Origin: an uncultured Gemmatimonadota bacterium
GTDB lineage: Bacteria > Gemmatimonadota > Gemmatimonadetes > Palauibacterales > Palauibacteraceae
Direction: 5' to 3'
Length of the DNA stretch: 64,000 nt
Assembly: GCA_913043255.1 (NCBI GenBank)
Contig: CAJWLK010000003.1
Span: 1 to 64,000, forward strand
In this document: one piece after another, positions 25,396 to 33,377 of the stretch
How positions within the stretch are numbered: the first letter of the stretch is position 1
Layout: each line of letters starts with the position of its first letter
Made by a program: the position numbers and the translations under genes
The notes under the pieces: generated by a model
Databases searched by the model: none
The model's input: only the letters and a program-made list of their open reading frames with translations
Told to the model about the DNA's origin: nothing

Positions 25396-26802
25396 ATGGA
25401 CCTCATCACAGGAAAGCACATCTCACGCCGAACGGCCCTCAGGGGTCTTGGGGCGACGGTGGCGCTACCGTTCCTGGATGCAATGCTCCCGGCAGGCAGG
25501 TTATTGGCTGCGAACCATCCCAAAGCTCTCACGGACGCAACGCGGTTTATCGGGATTGAGATGGTCCACGGCGCGGCGGGCTGTAATGAGTGGGGCGAAT
25601 CGCAGTTTATGTGGGCACCTGAAAAGGTCGGAAGCAATTTTGATTTGACTCCGAGCAGTCTTAGCCCGCTGAAGCCTTGGCAAGATCATCTCACCATCAT
25701 TAGCAATACCGATGTTGAGAACGCGGAGGCCAAGTCACCAGAAGAAATTGGTGGCGACCATTTCCGATCCAGCGCGACATTTTTGACTCAAGCGCATGCC
25801 AAACAGACCGAGGGCTCCGATGTGTATGTCGGAACCTCAATGGATCAGTATTACGCGCAAAGATTTGGTCAAGACACGCCGATCCCCTCGATGCAGCTTT
25901 GCATAGAGAATGTCGATCAGGCTGGGGGTTGCGCATACGGATATGCGTGCGTGTATACAGATACGATCAGCTGGAAATCTCCTACAGAGCCACTCCCAAT
26001 GATCCGGGATCCTCGTGTTGCCTTCGATCAACTCTTTGGAGCGGGTGGCACGCCCGAGGACCGAGCTTGGGGTCGACGAACTAACAAGAGTATTCTTGAT
26101 TGGATCATAGGCGAAGTCTCTGGTCTCAAGCGTGAGCTCGGGAACACCGACCGGCATCGACTCGACCAATATCTTGAGAACATCCGCGAGATTGAACGCC
26201 GGATTCAAATGGTTGAGGCACAGAACACCAGCGGACAGCGCCGTGAGATCCCAGAGGCGCCTCCAGGTGTGCCCGATGATTTTGAAGAGCATGTAAAACT
26301 CATGTTTGATTTACAGGTCCTCGCTTTTGAGTCGGACCTGACGCGAGTGTTTTCGCTCAAACTGGGTCGAGATGGTTCTGGCCGTGTTTATCCAGGCAGT
26401 GGGATCGATTCGGCATTCCACCCCGCTTCGCACCATGGAGGTCGCGAGGAGCGGGTTTCCGAATACGCCGAGATCAATCGGTACCATGTGAGTATGGTAC
26501 CGTACCTCCTTGAGAAGCTCGCAAACATCCAAGAGGGTGACGGTACCCTCTTAGACAAGACCATGCTTCTCTACGGGTCCCCGATGGGTGACTCGAATCT
26601 GCACAACCATAAACGGTGCCCACTTTTCATCGCGGGCGGTGCAAACGGACATCTGGCGGGCAATATGCATATCAAGGCCCCAGACGGGACCCCAATGGCG
26701 AACGTCATGTTGAGCTTGATGCATAAGCTTGGTATGGATGACATGGACAGCTTCGGAGATAGTACGGGGGACTTCTCCTTTACGGCTGTTTCAGACGACT
26801 AA
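25396..26802 (+). CDS. DUF1552 protein, Tat-exported, cassette copy 1
   Basis: 468-aa DUF1552 protein. The start MDLITGKHISRRTALRGLG has a twin-arginine motif followed by a hydrophobic stretch (ATVALPFLDAMLPAGR), so export by Tat is expected. Family-wide blocks are visible: EMVHGAAGCNEWG, GGDHFRSSATFLTQAH, DVYVGTSMDQ, IPSMQLCIEN, FDQLFG and LYGSPMGDSNLHNHKR. The fold is thought to relate to sulfatase/DUF1501-like alkaline-phosphatase-type proteins, but no activity is proven. A strong AGGAGG (25383-25388) precedes ATG 25396. It follows the cytochrome by 30 nt. DUF1592 and DUF1552 genes are commonly paired, which suggests a joint periplasmic oxidative function. Confidence 0.93.
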   Translation: MDLITGKHISRRTALRGLGATVALPFLDAMLPAGRLLAANHPKALTDATRFIGIEMVHGAAGCNEWGESQFMWAPEKVGSNFDLTPSSLSPLKPWQDHLTIISNTDVENAEAKSPEEIGGDHFRSSATFLTQAHAKQTEGSDVYVGTSMDQYYAQRFGQDTPIPSMQLCIENVDQAGGCAYGYACVYTDTISWKSPTEPLPMIRDPRVAFDQLFGAGGTPEDRAWGRRTNKSILDWIIGEVSGLKRELGNTDRHRLDQYLENIREIERRIQMVEAQNTSGQRREIPEAPPGVPDDFEEHVKLMFDLQVLAFESDLTRVFSLKLGRDGSGRVYPGSGIDSAFHPASHHGGREERVSEYAEINRYHVSMVPYLLEKLANIQEGDGTLLDKTMLLYGSPMGDSNLHNHKRCPLFIAGGANGHLAGNMHIKAPDGTPMANVMLSLMHKLGMDDMDSFGDSTGDFSFTAVSDD

Positions 26803-26849
26803 ACCGTAGCGAGTCCGGACCCATCTCAAGTACGCGGAAGGAGCACGTG

Positions 26850-28838
26850 ATGTTCAAGAGAATGAAAAATGCTAGCTTACGTGCAAGCGTACTCGTCGGT
26901 TTGTGCGCCACAACGTTACTAGCAGTAGCCCCAGAGTCACCGGTCGCCGATGCGGCGCAACAGGGTGAACTGGACCTCGTCCGATCGCTCCTGCGGGGTG
27001 GGGCTGATGTTAATGCGGGGCAAGGTGATGGAACTACGGCCCTGCACTGGGCTGCAATGAATGGTGACGTCGAGATGGTTCAGCTACTGCTCTATGCAGG
27101 TGCAAATCGTGAATCGACGACACGTTTAGGGTCATACACGCCACTCCACCTGGCTAGCAAGGGTGGACATTTCGCCACGGTTGGCGCCCTTCTGGAAAGT
27201 GGAAGCAATCCGAGCGCCTTGACCGGCTTAGGTGTAACACCGCTGCATTTTGCTGCTGCGTCTGGCAGCGTCAAGGCGATCAATGCATTGGTCACAGCTG
27301 GGGCCGAACTTGATGCGCAAGAAACGACCAATGGACAGACCCCGCTTGTATTCGCTTCGGCTGGTGGTCGGCTCGAGGCGGTCGAAGCTCTAATTGCGGC
27401 GGGTGCCGATCTTACAGTGGCGACAAACGTTGTTGACTTCGATGAACGGGGAAAAGAAGACGGCGAGGCGCGTGGACGCCGACAAGAATTAAAGGCTGCC
27501 ATCTACAAAGCTGAGGCCCAAGCCCGTGGAGAATGGGTCGAAGACGAAGATGATGGGTTCACAACACAAACAGATACGCCTTCGGGACAGGAGCCCACTC
27601 AACGGGAAGCGAAAGATCGAGCCGAACGCAATGCTAATACGACGAGTTCCTCGTTCAGTTCTTCAGTCGCGCGATCAGAGCAAGAAACTGACCGAGATCC
27701 GCTTGATAGCACTGAGGATCAAACCGAAAAAGATGCTGAGATGGGTACGGATTCGCGGGATGAAGCAGCTGGCATCTCTCACGATGAAGAGCCGAACGCT
27801 GCGGCTAAGGCGGCAAACTTAGCGGCCCAGAACCAGTCGCTTTCATTCTCCCAACTCGTAGGTCGTCAAGGTGGAACTACGGCACTGCATTACGCTGTCC
27901 GACAAGGGCACTTGGAGGTAGCGAAAACGCTACTCAATGCTGGTGCCAGTATTGATCGCCGCTCCGCAGGTGATTCAAGTACACCGCTCCTAATTTCCAC
28001 CATAAACGGTCATTATGATTTGGCGTCGTACCTTCTTGAACAGGGTGCGGATCCAAATCTCCATAGTGAGGATGGGGTGAGCCCGTTGTATGCGACCATC
28101 GCGAACCGTTGGGCCGCAAAGACGCTTTATCCTCAACCGACAGCATTTCGACAGCAGGAACACGGGTACCTCGAGCTGATGGAGGAACTTTTGGTCGCGG
28201 GTGCGGACCCAGACGCGCGTGTCGCGACCCATATCTGGTATGCTGCTTTCAACTTCGACCTCCTCGGGGTGAACTTCATGGGAGCCACCCCATTTTGGCG
28301 AGCTGCGAAGGCGCTCGACATTCCAGCCATGGAGCTTCTTGTCGCTTACGGAGCGGATTCAAGTATGCCTACGCAGAAGCCACCAGAGCGGCGTAGACGA
28401 CGGTCCGATGATGACGAAAAAGAGAAAGAGGATCCGAGTGGCTTACCTCCGGTAGAAGTTGGAGGTCCGGGGATTCCTCCGATTGTCGCAGCCGCTGGCT
28501 ATGGCTATGGACGTTCACGCACAGGGAACTCGCATCGACACGCGCCAGATAGTTGGGTCACCGCAGCTAAATATCTTGTAGAAGTCACAGGTGCCGATGT
28601 GAATGCTCGGGACCACGATGGGTTTAGCGCGCTACATTTTGCTGCCGCGCGCGGTGACAATGAACTCATCAATTACCTGGTAAGTAAAGGCGCCGATCCC
28701 ACGTTTGTTGCCCGTACAGGACAGACTACGATTGATCTGGCAAATGGTCCGATCCAACGTGTTCAACCCTTCTTTGAGACGATTGCCCTGCTTGAGGGTA
28801 TGGGCGCAATCAATAATCACAATTGTCTCAGTTGCTGA
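26850..28838 (+). CDS. Exported ankyrin-repeat protein with C-terminal CxxC tail, cassette copy 1
   Basis: About 662 aa (GTG 26847 and ATG 26850 are adjacent possible starts; GGAAGGAG suits either). The N-terminal signal (ASVLVGLCATTLLAVA) is followed by ESPVADAAQQGELD and ankyrin repeats with TALHWAA, TPLHLAS, TPLHFAA and TPLVFAS (about 40-190). A charged, low-complexity linker follows (about 215-325, rich in E, D, S, T). More repeats (TALHYAV, TPLLIST, ATPFWRAA, SALHFAA) run to about 630. The protein ends NNHNCLSC, a CxxC right at the C-terminus. It lies 47 nt after DUF1552. A binding scaffold for its two partners is plausible (inference). Confidence 0.9.
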   Translation: MFKRMKNASLRASVLVGLCATTLLAVAPESPVADAAQQGELDLVRSLLRGGADVNAGQGDGTTALHWAAMNGDVEMVQLLLYAGANRESTTRLGSYTPLHLASKGGHFATVGALLESGSNPSALTGLGVTPLHFAAASGSVKAINALVTAGAELDAQETTNGQTPLVFASAGGRLEAVEALIAAGADLTVATNVVDFDERGKEDGEARGRRQELKAAIYKAEAQARGEWVEDEDDGFTTQTDTPSGQEPTQREAKDRAERNANTTSSSFSSSVARSEQETDRDPLDSTEDQTEKDAEMGTDSRDEAAGISHDEEPNAAAKAANLAAQNQSLSFSQLVGRQGGTTALHYAVRQGHLEVAKTLLNAGASIDRRSAGDSSTPLLISTINGHYDLASYLLEQGADPNLHSEDGVSPLYATIANRWAAKTLYPQPTAFRQQEHGYLELMEELLVAGADPDARVATHIWYAAFNFDLLGVNFMGATPFWRAAKALDIPAMELLVAYGADSSMPTQKPPERRRRRSDDDEKEKEDPSGLPPVEVGGPGIPPIVAAAGYGYGRSRTGNSHRHAPDSWVTAAKYLVEVTGADVNARDHDGFSALHFAAARGDNELINYLVSKGADPTFVARTGQTTIDLANGPIQRVQPFFETIALLEGMGAINNHNCLSC

Positions 28839-28906
28839 GCTAAACTGTACGGTGACAGCGGCAAGTAGCGTCTCCATCGGCCGGATCTCGCAACGGTAGA
28901 TAAAAA

Positions 28907-28936
28907 AAGGCCAGCCTCCTGATGGGGGCTGGCCTT
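28907..28936. terminator. Bidirectional rho-independent terminator
   Basis: AAGGCCAGCC (28907-28916) pairs perfectly with GGCTGGCCTT (28927-28936) across a 10-nt loop. It is preceded by an A-run (28902-28908) and followed by TTCAATTTAAATT, so it can stop transcription from both sides. It lies between the convergent ankyrin gene and the cytochrome/monooxygenase-like gene. Confidence 0.9.
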
Positions 28937-28961
28937 CAATTTAAATTGCGTTGATTCTTAA

Positions 28962-30353
28962 CTAGCGATTATCTCGATCGGCTGAGACCTGGTCTTCTGC
29001 GATCTTTTTTGCCTCTTCACGTGCGGCGATCTGTTGCTCGTAGTCGTCCTGTTCCAAATAAGTCACGTCGACCCATAGGTGAGCCATCTCATCTACGGTT
29101 CGATCACCCCAACCGACCCATTGTTCCGGGTCAGGGTTGTTGGGGTTCTCGGCTGTATTGTCATGCCACGCAGTGATGACAAGTGTGGTCCCCTTCGGGA
29201 ATAGCGGCGCGACATCGTCAGCATAGATGTAATTGGTGTGCCAGTTCCACTGGAAGTCGTTGACTTGACTAATGAGTTCCTTTCGCCCGTCGGGGTAAAT
29301 CGCCTCGAGTGACATCGCCTTACCACGCATATGCATATGCGGTTGGAAGTTCTCGAGTCGTGCCGGTGCTTGGAGGACATGGAAATCCTGAGTTACAGCG
29401 ATTTGGCCTGGCGGAATGTCGAGATCTGTGCGGCCTCGGGCATCGAACATTCGCAGAACCGTTCGATTTTTTGGAGTGTAATCTTTCGGATAGAACCAGA
29501 TGCCGAGTTCTACCTGATTGTCCTTCACCTCCTGGCCGATCGCATGCATGTGAACTTCCCAACCGATCCGCGAACCGGGAAGCATCAACTTGCCGGCATC
29601 ATCATTGAAGACTTCCCCTTCCTTGCCGACCGCCCACTCCATGAACAGACCGGCTCCACGCTGCACCCCTTGTGCGGTGCTGGCGAGATTCGTCAGTCCG
29701 CCTTGTTCATTCTGCATAAGATACGCCAGCGTGTGGTGCACAATTTGGCGGCCTTCGGGGAATGAAGGTTTAATTTCGATTGCCTTTACCCAGCGCGGTT
29801 CGGTTAAGCCCGTTTCAACGACTGGACGGAACCACTTGTCCTGTGTATGTGCCGCAAGCGTATATGGTTCAGACTTAACGATCAGATCTGGTTCCCCAAA
29901 CTCGCCTCCTAACCGCCACTGCGCCGGGTCAAGAAACTCGACAGCGGGAGGAAGGTCTGCAGGATCTCCTTCGACCCGGCCCCCGTCGACCCACGCCACG
30001 ATCGTCTCGATCTGAGCATCGTTAAGGCCGCGGTCATTTTTGAAGTCCTGGATACCCATAGTCCGGTCGATGTGCCACGGCGGCATGATCCGGTTGGCGA
30101 CCTTTTCTCTGATTCGGTCAGCCCAGCGATATGCATCGCGATACGTGAGAAGCGACATCGGTGCGATCGAATTTGGTTGGTGGCACTCTTGGCATTTGAC
30201 TTGGAGGATCGGCATGACGTCGCGATTAAACGTGACATCCTCACCGTGCCCACTGACGCTCTGAGCTAGAACCGTAGGCACCTGTAGGGTGAAAACCACT
30301 GCCGCCACGATAGTGCTCCAGGGGATTGCGTATTGACGTCTGTTATTAATCAT
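28962..30353 (-). CDS. Exported mono-heme cytochrome c fused to copper-monooxygenase-like (PHM-type) domain
   Basis: 463 aa with signal peptide (TIVAAVVFTLQVPTVLAQ). The N-terminal cytochrome module starts at FNRDVMPILQVKCQECHQP (CQECH heme motif, about 55) and contains IMPPWHID, a Met-bearing segment. The C-terminal two thirds have RQIVHHTLAYLM, VHMHAIGQEV, FQPHMHMRGKAMSL and TLVITAWHDNTAENPNNPD, His/Met patterns of the ascorbate-dependent type II copper monooxygenase fold (PHM/DBH). The order suggests electrons pass from heme to copper, or that the protein binds rather than oxidises its substrate. It is the last gene of a minus-strand trio, 16 nt after the secreted protein gene. Confidence 0.85.
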   Translation of the reverse strand: MINNRRQYAIPWSTIVAAVVFTLQVPTVLAQSVSGHGEDVTFNRDVMPILQVKCQECHQPNSIAPMSLLTYRDAYRWADRIREKVANRIMPPWHIDRTMGIQDFKNDRGLNDAQIETIVAWVDGGRVEGDPADLPPAVEFLDPAQWRLGGEFGEPDLIVKSEPYTLAAHTQDKWFRPVVETGLTEPRWVKAIEIKPSFPEGRQIVHHTLAYLMQNEQGGLTNLASTAQGVQRGAGLFMEWAVGKEGEVFNDDAGKLMLPGSRIGWEVHMHAIGQEVKDNQVELGIWFYPKDYTPKNRTVLRMFDARGRTDLDIPPGQIAVTQDFHVLQAPARLENFQPHMHMRGKAMSLEAIYPDGRKELISQVNDFQWNWHTNYIYADDVAPLFPKGTTLVITAWHDNTAENPNNPDPEQWVGWGDRTVDEMAHLWVDVTYLEQDDYEQQIAAREEAKKIAEDQVSADRDNR

Positions 30354-30369
30354 AGAGTGCCTCTTTCGT

Positions 30370-31224
30370 TCAGTTAGACACAGTTATCGGCACGAAGCCG
30401 TTTGTCCAACAACATTGCGCGTGTCCCGCTCCCGTGACGCCTGAAGCATCATTGGCGCGCACACGCAGAATATATTCGCCTGGCATGCTGAATGTGACCG
30501 TAGTACTGGCCGAACCTCCAGCTGATTGCACCTCCGCTTCAACTTCGCTGAACTCCACGTCACCAGGCCCTTGGTGCTTGAACCACATTAGGTCGACTGG
30601 TTCTGCGCTTCTCCCAGCTGACGCAACACTGCCAGAGCGTGCCCCGTCATCATGAGCCCAAACGGTGACTGTAAGTGGGTTTCCTACGGCAGTATTGAGG
30701 TGTGGGGCCGTAACACCAGCTGGGCCTGCTCCCTCCAAGCCGTCTTCTGAGAACTGAAGGACAGGTGGGGTATTACCAGTACCTATACCGGAACCGGCCT
30801 CCCCGGCAAGCGCATCGATTTGCCAGTCCGGATCTAGGTGGCCCGGAATGCTGAAGGTTTGTCCATTGACGTTAAGGGTCCAGCGAACTCTTTGGGCACC
30901 GAAGTCTGCTGGGACCTTAATGGCAAACACGCCCCAGTGGCGGCGTGGTGCAAAATGCGCGGGCTGGTCTCCGTTGAACTCTTGTGGTTCTATGGAATTG
31001 TCCGGCCCCACTGGAATGTCAACGAATTCTTCAAAGTTTCGATTGAAATATCCAAATGAGATTGAGTACGTACCATCGGCGTTCTCGTACCAACCCTCAT
31101 ACGCCGGAGTCACGGTCAAGCCGCGTGCACTGTGCACGCCAAGTGGGACTTGGGCGTTCGTAGGAGTTGCTTGCCAAAGGAGAAGTGCAAGCAACAGACT
31201 AGGAAGGAAGGAGATTTTTCGCAT
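30370..31224 (-). CDS. Secreted protein of unknown function with Ig/PKD-like C-terminus
   Basis: 284 aa from ATG 31224, which has GGAG 5 nt upstream; an in-frame ATG at 31248 is possible. A signal peptide is clear (FLPSLLLALLLWQATPTNAQ). The middle shows GWYENADGTYSISFGYFNRN and HFAPRRHWGVFAIKVPADFG. A Gly-rich linker is followed by a beta-rich C-terminal domain, PLTVTVWAHDDG and TVTFSMPGEYILRVRANDASG, with PKD/cadherin-like character. It ends near GHAQCCWTNGFVPITV with vicinal cysteines. I do not recognise a named family. It sits between a creatininase-like gene (gap about 38 nt) and the cytochrome/copper protein (16 nt) and probably acts with them outside the cell membrane. Confidence 0.8.
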   Translation of the reverse strand: MRKISFLPSLLLALLLWQATPTNAQVPLGVHSARGLTVTPAYEGWYENADGTYSISFGYFNRNFEEFVDIPVGPDNSIEPQEFNGDQPAHFAPRRHWGVFAIKVPADFGAQRVRWTLNVNGQTFSIPGHLDPDWQIDALAGEAGSGIGTGNTPPVLQFSEDGLEGAGPAGVTAPHLNTAVGNPLTVTVWAHDDGARSGSVASAGRSAEPVDLMWFKHQGPGDVEFSEVEAEVQSAGGSASTTVTFSMPGEYILRVRANDASGVTGAGHAQCCWTNGFVPITVSN

Positions 31225-31262
31225 CGATTCTCCGCTCTTCATGATCATACAAGTTGGGTTAC

Positions 31263-32165
31263 CTATTGCGTGCCCCCGATAGAAGCTTGAATCGCATTTA
31301 CGGTTTGCCTGATCCGAAAGTCGAGCAACTTTTTCCCGGTTTGGATCACTTCTTCCTTAGGACTGATCGACAGCCCATTGATCGTGGCCTTACCGGCCGC
31401 AACGCGTTGATCGTATCGGACGGCAGTAGGGTCTGTGACCATCATGATGGAAGTGATCACAAAGTCGTCATGGATACCATCGTTAGTGGTCTCCGCTATC
31501 CCGAGTTCCGTGTTCATCCACTCATGGACCTCGCGGTATCGGTAAAATTCGGGAATGAAGTGTGCTGTAGCATCATGCCAGCGCTCGTTGAGCCGGGCCG
31601 CTACAGCTTCCATCCCTGACTGGTTTCCACCGCTGTCTCCGAAGAAGATGATGTGCTTGAATCCATGCGCCCTGAGACTTGCCGCCACGTCCTCAAGCAC
31701 CGCCTCGTACGTTTCTTGCCGCAAGCTAATCGTGCCTGGATAGCGCATATGCCCGCTGGGTTCATCGATATCCCCCTCTGGGACGAGTTTGATGATCGGT
31801 GCACAGAGTGCATTTCCGAGCGCACGGGCTACGCCTTCGCAGGCGCCTTGGAGTACATAATTGTGCTTTCCGGTAGCCAGATACGGTCCGTTTTGCTCTA
31901 TCCCACCTGTGGTAATCAGTGCCGTGGTCTTACCGACCGCCATCGCGTCGCGGACCTCCATCCAGGTCAACTCTTCGATCCAAACCGAGTTTAAGGCTTC
32001 GATAGGGCGCTCAGCTTGCAGTTCTGCCTGCATTTGGGCCTCGCGCTCCGCCTGCATCTGTGCGCGCTGTTCCGGGGTAAGGTCTTGCCGTTGCTGGGCC
32101 TGGATCGGTGCCACGACTAGAGCCAGTAAGGCTATGGATGGAAGAATCGACGGGGACTTTTTCAC
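31263..32165 (-). CDS. Exported creatininase-family amidohydrolase
   Basis: 300 aa with GTG start at 32165 (GAGG upstream) and signal peptide (SILPSIALLALVVAPIQAQ). A short Gln/Glu/Met-rich helix (QRAQMQAEREAQMQAELQ) follows. The creatininase fold is recognisable from TTGGIEQNGPYLATGKHN, GHMRYPGTISL, IIFFGDSGGNQSGM and NDGIHDDFV. Canonical creatininase has EQHGPHLPL and NGHGGN; here EQNGPYLATGKH and GDSGGN keep E/H/D metal-ligand character but with changed residues, pointing to another amide substrate. It is exported, unlike classical cytoplasmic creatininase. First gene of the three-gene minus operon. Confidence 0.87.
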   Translation of the reverse strand: MKKSPSILPSIALLALVVAPIQAQQRQDLTPEQRAQMQAEREAQMQAELQAERPIEALNSVWIEELTWMEVRDAMAVGKTTALITTGGIEQNGPYLATGKHNYVLQGACEGVARALGNALCAPIIKLVPEGDIDEPSGHMRYPGTISLRQETYEAVLEDVAASLRAHGFKHIIFFGDSGGNQSGMEAVAARLNERWHDATAHFIPEFYRYREVHEWMNTELGIAETTNDGIHDDFVITSIMMVTDPTAVRYDQRVAAGKATINGLSISPKEEVIQTGKKLLDFRIRQTVNAIQASIGGTQ

Positions 32166-32338
32166 GGCAAACCTCGCTTCGCCAGCGAAATGTTCATTTT
32201 TTGACGCATTAGCGTAGCATAAGAAGGGTTCGACTCACCAGTGCACCATAAACTCACGTTGAGGCGAACCCTAGCGGTGGTTAGCCTTTGTGGTTGAGAA
32301 TACCTAACACTAATAAGCATTTCCAGGAGCGGTGCTTC

Positions 32339-33346
32339 ATGTCGAAAACAATTGGTTTATTAACCATTCTGACCGTTATTAGCACCGGTTGCAGGGGGGC
32401 TGAATCCGAAACACGAGGACAGGGCGATGGCAGTTCTGACGGGGTAGAACCAGTAACTGTTGCATTCCCAACCAGCGATCCATACGCGTCCGGGTTCACT
32501 GATGAAGACTACCCGCGCGTCATTGAGCTTGCCCGGGACGTCTACGCGTACGAGCAAATTCACCATGCCGGTGGAGAGGTCATCACGACCGTAAGTATGT
32601 TTGTCGTAACCTCCGAGGGAGTATTGGTCGCGGATGGCCAAGAGAACCCCACTGAGACCCAGCTGCTAATTGAGACAATCGCTGGCATAACGGATCAGCC
32701 GATCACACAGGTGGTGGTGGCCTCCGATCACGGAGACCATACAGGAGGCAATTCTGTTTTTCCATCTGACGCAGTGTTCCTGATGCACCCGACCTCTGCT
32801 ACCACGCTTTGGCCTACGACCGGCAATGGTGGGTGGACGGGTGCGCTCGACGTGAATGAATCGACTCAACTAGATCTCGTAGAGGACGAACAAGTGCTCG
32901 AACTGGGAGGACGCGAGATCCACGTGCTTCACTTGGGTCGAGCACATACGGGAGGCGATCTTGTTGTTTACGTGCCACAAGGGAAGGTCCTTTTTATGAG
33001 CGAGACCTATCTGAAGGGCATTTTCCCCGCGATGCGATCAGCATATCCATCAGAGTGGGTGGCGATGCTTAAACGTGCCGAAGCGATGGACGTAGATGTT
33101 TACGTTCCTGGACATGGAATTATGGAATCACCCCCAATCCTGCACCACGAACTCGTCGCGTATCGTGAGGCCGTTGAACTAGTGATTGCCCAAGCCACGA
33201 AGCACCATGTTGCAGGGCTCAGTTTTGAGGAAGCTGCCGAAGTGGCGCAATTCGGTGAACTGGAGGCCTTGTCACTTCGGGATAGCCAGGTTCCTCGAGC
33301 GATCGAACGAGTTTACATGGAACTGAACGGCGAACTGCCACAGTAA
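32339..33346 (+). CDS. MBL-fold metallo-hydrolase lipoprotein
   Basis: 335 aa from ATG 32339 (AGGAGC upstream). The signal MSKTIGLLTILTVISTGC is a lipobox with Cys18. The metallo-beta-lactamase fold is seen from VASDHGDHTGGN (about 140, the metal motif with D in place of the first H), VLHLGRAHTGGDLVVYVP (about 210) with its ligand His, VLFMSETY and the late VPGHG (about 260). VFVVTSEGVLVADGQEN is the usual lead-in strand. A membrane-anchored periplasmic hydrolase is expected. It precedes a TolB-amidohydrolase gene by 31 nt on the same strand. Confidence 0.9.
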   Translation: MSKTIGLLTILTVISTGCRGAESETRGQGDGSSDGVEPVTVAFPTSDPYASGFTDEDYPRVIELARDVYAYEQIHHAGGEVITTVSMFVVTSEGVLVADGQENPTETQLLIETIAGITDQPITQVVVASDHGDHTGGNSVFPSDAVFLMHPTSATTLWPTTGNGGWTGALDVNESTQLDLVEDEQVLELGGREIHVLHLGRAHTGGDLVVYVPQGKVLFMSETYLKGIFPAMRSAYPSEWVAMLKRAEAMDVDVYVPGHGIMESPPILHHELVAYREAVELVIAQATKHHVAGLSFEEAAEVAQFGELEALSLRDSQVPRAIERVYMELNGELPQ

Positions 33347-33377
33347 GCTAGGTGAGTGTCAGAACAATAGGTGGAAT

